From Trogon surrucura (Eukaryota; Chordata; Aves; Trogoniformes; Trogonidae): DNA of 64,000 bases. Below the pieces are notes generated by a model. It had not been told where the DNA came from. It was given only the letters and a program-made list of their open reading frames with translations, and did no database searches. Below are positions 62,101 to 64,000 of the stretch, in pieces; the stretch's first letter is position 1, and each line of letters opens with the position of its first letter. Made by a program: the position numbers and the translations under genes. The stretch is taken from the NCBI GenBank assembly GCA_020746105.1, contig CM036619.1, forward strand, positions 51,196,635 through 51,260,634, given 5' to 3'.

Positions 62101-63686
62101 TTGTGAGACAAGTAAGACAATATTTCAAATTATTTTTCTCAAAAGTCGCTGGCTCTTCAGGTCAAATCAGTTTGCCACTAAAAATTATGAAATGCGGAAT
62201 AGTAAAATTAATTACAACAAACCCCAGAATTTCGTAGTCCAGTATTAACTAAAATCTTCCTTAGAATTAAGAATACAATATTTATAATATGGAATCCTTT
62301 CATGATACCTTCTGCTTCAATATTAATTAACAGTATTTCTAAGAAGAAAAGAACAATAACATTTACCATTTCCATTAAAAATTTACAATGCTACCATTAA
62401 TTTAATCTGAATTTAGAGAGCAAAATAATCCGATCTTTCACAAGAACTCCATTTATTGGTCATTTGGGAAAAAACGTATACTTGTCCAATGGTACTTCAT
62501 GACATTATAAAATCACTATATTCAAAACATCTCTCTGCATGTGTTTCAAGCACTCTGAGACTCCCCAAATCCCATTTTCTTTCATGCACAGGACATACAA
62601 AAAATAACAGTCACTAGCAAAAGAGTCAATAAAAAAGTGGAGGTGTGATCTAGCATTTTCAAAAGGCCTAAAAAAAAACCCCACATAAGATGTATTAAGA
62701 AGCAGCTACATGCTTGCTGTCGAAATACCCAACAAACTTCCAACACTGTCAATAAAATTTTCACTTCTCAGTATCCACTTCTTTAGTCATGTCAATGAAA
62801 AACGACTTTTTAAATGTCTCTGATGTAGCAACAAAATGCAGTTTACTGAAAGACTAAAACCAGACCTTGCCATGAAGCAGCACTGTAAATACACACACTT
62901 TTTTCCTCTTCAGTCTTTCCTTCCTCACAGAACTAAGCTAATATCCACAACATAGAAAAATACTTCTATTTCTTTTTGCCACAAGTACATGTATGCATGT
63001 CACTCATGCATTTCATAGCAGTTTAACATTTTAATGCACAAAAATCCCACCACTTTTTGAAAGAACAACTGTGAATTCACACAAACTGTCACTGTAAGAG
63101 TAACAACAGGAGATTCAGTGCAATTCTAGTAATGATGTACTTCTTATCCCAACATCGTAAAATGCAATTAAGGTGGAATACTTGGCCATTTGTCTGCATA
63201 TTCCACCAAATTTTATCTTCTCTTGATGCTAATCCAAGTCTTCCAAGACTGCACTCAACACCAGAAATCAATTACTGACACGAATAATTCCTTTGCAGAA
63301 CAGAGGGCAATGCATAACGTACCTGGGTGCAGCACTCTACTTTCATGCGATAATTTAATTCCTGAGAGAACCGAGGACCTTGTTCTAGTGCACTGAGGTC
63401 ACTTCTCCCCTTTTTTCCTCACTGCTTTTTAAAAAGGGAAGCTATCGCTGAAAACCAATAAGCCATGTACACTGGGGACTGTTGGTTCCTGGTATTTAAA
63501 TCAAATACAAAACTGGGCATAAAGCTTTAACTTGTAATAAAATCTTACTTTGCAGGTGAACAAGAAGCAAACTGAAAAACCTGTGTATTTTCTGAAGTAC
63601 CTGGATCTGATGACTGTCCCTTTTCTATCAGAACTTCTCGTATCTTCTCCACCCACAAATAAAGTATACTTTCACCAAGGTTCTGT
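50035..63686 (-). CDS. IMPACT: IMPACT, RWD and UPF0029 domain protein (5' end outside window)
   Basis: Cytosolic regulator of translation. In mammals IMPACT binds GCN1 and prevents it from activating the eIF2-alpha kinase GCN2 (EIF2AK4), and it is abundant in neurons. Seven coding exons are visible: 63,686-63,601; 62,057-61,929; 61,648-61,551; 57,918-57,845; 55,244-55,154; 51,262-51,128; 50,106-50,035. They total 685 bp, give 227 full codons plus stop with consistent phases, and correspond to roughly residues 96-320 of the human protein as I remember it. In order they encode the end of the RWD domain ([19 protein letters not shown]), an acidic linker, the UPF0029/YigZ-like domain with [19 protein letters not shown], and a Lys-rich C-terminus. 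All introns have GT-AG ends. The start codon and most of the RWD domain lie beyond 64,000. IMPACT is imprinted in mouse; imprinting is not known in birds. Confidence 0.96.
51128..51262 (-). CDS. IMPACT: IMPACT exon: UPF0029 signature
   Basis: 135 bp, exactly 45 codons, acceptor TAAACAG, donor GTAAGT. It encodes [20 protein letters not shown] then [20 protein letters not shown]. It includes the UPF0029 signature R.YGG..LG, with phase 0 at both ends. Confidence 0.97.
52230..52410 (-). mobile_element. CR1 LINE 3' end in IMPACT intron
   Basis: Plus-strand text atcacagaatcacagaattg, ggctggaaaagacctccgag, then tccagcctctccttaaacac: the reverse complement of a CR1 3' region, of a different subfamily from the copy at 53,088. 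The left end is well defined; the right end fades near 52,410. Confidence 0.9.
53088..53460 (-). mobile_element. CR1 LINE inserted into the older CR1 (first insert)
   Basis: About 373 bp of CR1 3' end in minus orientation: plus-strand atcacagagtcacagagtgt, gtccaacccccctgcaagga, ending gctgaacagccccaacactc. It sits exactly between the KAFD and KLKQCG blocks of the host CR1. No target-site duplication is obvious, as usual for CR1. Confidence 0.92.
53612..53641. repeat. AT dinucleotide run at a CR1 junction
   Basis: An (AT)n stretch interrupted once, directly at the 5' junction of the second inserted CR1. It may have grown from the host sequence CAATATATTAAT at the insertion point. Confidence 0.8.
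53642..53967 (+). mobile_element. CR1 LINE inserted into the older CR1 (second insert)
   Basis: Plus-strand CR1 3' end coding [20 protein letters not shown], then [20 protein letters not shown]. It is followed by a 3' UTR and three GATTCTGTGA-type units ending at 53,967. The host CR1 frame FNI is cut here and resumes with ISDLDKG right after the tail. It is well preserved and younger than its host. Confidence 0.93.
55154..55244 (-). CDS. IMPACT: IMPACT exon: UPF0029 domain, EDDGE block
   Basis: 91 bp, acceptor TATTTAAG, donor GTTAAA (a weak donor). It encodes [20 protein letters not shown] then [10 protein letters not shown], one of the most conserved parts of the YigZ/IMPACT family (DDGE.A.G). 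Confidence 0.96.
56523..57640 (+). mobile_element. Long solo LTR of an avian endogenous retrovirus, fossil
   Basis: An element of about 1.1 kb with TG...CA ends (TGTATTGGGCTAGCCTGGCC to CAAACCACTACA). AATAAA at 57,452-57,457 is followed by about 180 bp of R/U5-like sequence, so it is probably in plus orientation. It is GC-rich compared with its surroundings, with many imperfect internal copies of GGAGCAG and CCC(A/C)TGG-type motifs. I recall very similar long LTRs being common in bird genomes, but the exact family name is not certain. No internal retroviral genes are attached, so it is a solo LTR. I see no clear target-site duplication. It lies antisense in an IMPACT intron. Confidence 0.75.
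57845..57918 (-). CDS. IMPACT: IMPACT exon: UPF0029 domain, helix and strand
   Basis: 74 bp, acceptor TTTAAAG, donor GTGAGA. It encodes [20 protein letters not shown] then IYAY and two bases of the next Arg codon. It matches the human block [16 protein letters not shown]. Confidence 0.96.
58854..59192 (+). mobile_element. CR1 LINE 3' end in IMPACT intron
   Basis: Codes [40 protein letters not shown] and [20 protein letters not shown] in one open frame. The 3' UTR follows (ggttggactagatgatctct), with a short tail cattctgtgattt at 59,192. It is 5'-truncated. It is the same CR1 group as 53,642 and 16,186. Confidence 0.95.
59472..59552. repeat. 27-bp tandem repeat, three identical units
   Basis: AAAGATTCATTATGTGTCTG plus TATTTCC is repeated three times with no mismatch (59,472, 59,499 and 59,526). 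Since 27 is a multiple of three, a plus-strand frame reads KDSLCVCIS three times, but there is no sign that it is translated. It lies in an IMPACT intron. Perfect identity points to a recent, possibly polymorphic, expansion. Confidence 0.95.
61551..61648 (-). CDS. IMPACT: IMPACT exon: start of UPF0029 domain
   Basis: 98 bp, acceptor TGATCAG, donor GTCAGT. It encodes [20 protein letters not shown] then [12 protein letters not shown]. The [15 protein letters not shown] block is close to invariant in vertebrate IMPACT and begins the ancient domain shared with bacterial YigZ. Confidence 0.96.
61929..62057 (-). CDS. IMPACT: IMPACT exon: acidic linker
   Basis: 129 bp between an AATAG acceptor and a GTAGAG donor. 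It encodes [20 protein letters not shown] then [15 protein letters not shown]. This Asp/Glu-rich linker is the least conserved part against mammals, and the assignment rests on the PG..KK.TEE and acidic pattern plus exact phase fit (1 in, 1 out). Confidence 0.9.
63601..63686 (-). CDS. IMPACT: IMPACT exon: end of RWD domain
   Basis: 86 bp, acceptor CTTCCAG, donor GTACTT. It encodes [16 protein letters not shown] then [12 protein letters not shown], the last helix of the RWD domain that contacts GCN1. It enters with one base of a split codon, completing an Ile if the missing exon ends in AT, and leaves in phase 1. Confidence 0.95.
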
Positions 63687-64000
63687 CTGGAAGTTAAAAC
63701 TCATGGTTAATGAGGAATCAGTGTTGCAGATTTCACTTGAAAAGTACAGCAGATACTATACAGATTTCCAACACACAGAAACAAAACATTACAATCTAGT
63801 GAGATAAACATCTTAGGCTTGTGAGGCAGTTGCTCAGTGGGTGAAACGCACGATTTCTGCATCATTATATTCTTTGTGGACTATTTGTAAATTATTTTTT
63901 TTATTTTTCTTTAACATTAAAAGCAACAATGCTGGAAGAAAAAAGGCAACTGGCAAACTTTCTAGCCACAAAGGAAAGGGAAAACAACTGAGAAGATCAA

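Noticed and set aside
63687-64000. A further upstream IMPACT exon inside the window
   Set aside because: I looked for the block preceding QNLGES on the minus strand and found no frame ending in the required phase with a donor; the exon must lie beyond the window.
1-64000. CRISPR arrays, tRNA or rRNA genes, operon-like gene sets
   Set aside because: Nothing of the kind is visible; the sequence is a vertebrate chromosome segment with spliced genes and LINEs.

Overview
The window looks like a bird autosome. Its interspersed repeats are almost all CR1 LINEs, many ending in the octamer-type 3' tail (runs of GATTCTATGA or GATTCTGTGA). There is one long LTR of a type I associate with bird genomes. 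Gene density is low, and the recognisable genes reproduce the vertebrate IMPACT-HRH4 neighbourhood (human 18q11.2), both on the same strand. All recognised host genes lie on the minus strand, so transcription runs from high to low coordinates.

Layout. Bases 1-27,114 hold no gene I can support. They look like the non-coding flank beyond HRH4 (the ZNF521 side in mammals) and contain CR1 pieces (12,486-12,799 and 16,186-16,937), an old LINE remnant (about 14,010-14,530), a weak LTR candidate and a 20-bp tandem repeat. Bases 27,115-45,298 hold two complete three-exon histamine-receptor genes in direct tandem: copy A (33,432 to 27,115; 413 aa) and copy B (45,298 to 38,980; 414 aa). Exon 1 (289 bp) and exon 2 (167 bp) have the same length in both, all introns have GT-AG ends, and every hallmark residue of an amine receptor is intact. 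By position they are HRH4, but the protein reads very like an H3/H4 ancestor. From 63,686 down to 50,035 lie the last seven coding exons of IMPACT; its 5' exons are outside the window.

IMPACT introns have been loaded with repeats: a CR1 interrupted twice by other CR1s (about 53,052-54,722), a solo-type LTR (56,523-57,640), another CR1 (58,854-59,192) and an exact 3 x 27 bp tandem repeat (59,472-59,552).

How the genes work: the receptors are predicted Gi/o-coupled plasma-membrane histamine sensors, while IMPACT is a cytosolic GCN1-binding regulator of the GCN2/eIF2-alpha stress pathway. They are neighbours by synteny, not by shared function. The most interesting biology is the receptor pair. 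The two copies are close to identical in transmembrane parts and in about 170 bp of intron 1, but almost unrelated over about 48 residues of the third intracellular loop and upstream of exon 1. An unrecognised coding-like stretch lies just downstream of IMPACT (49,388-49,669, minus strand). I found no CRISPR array, rRNA, tRNA or wholly novel system.
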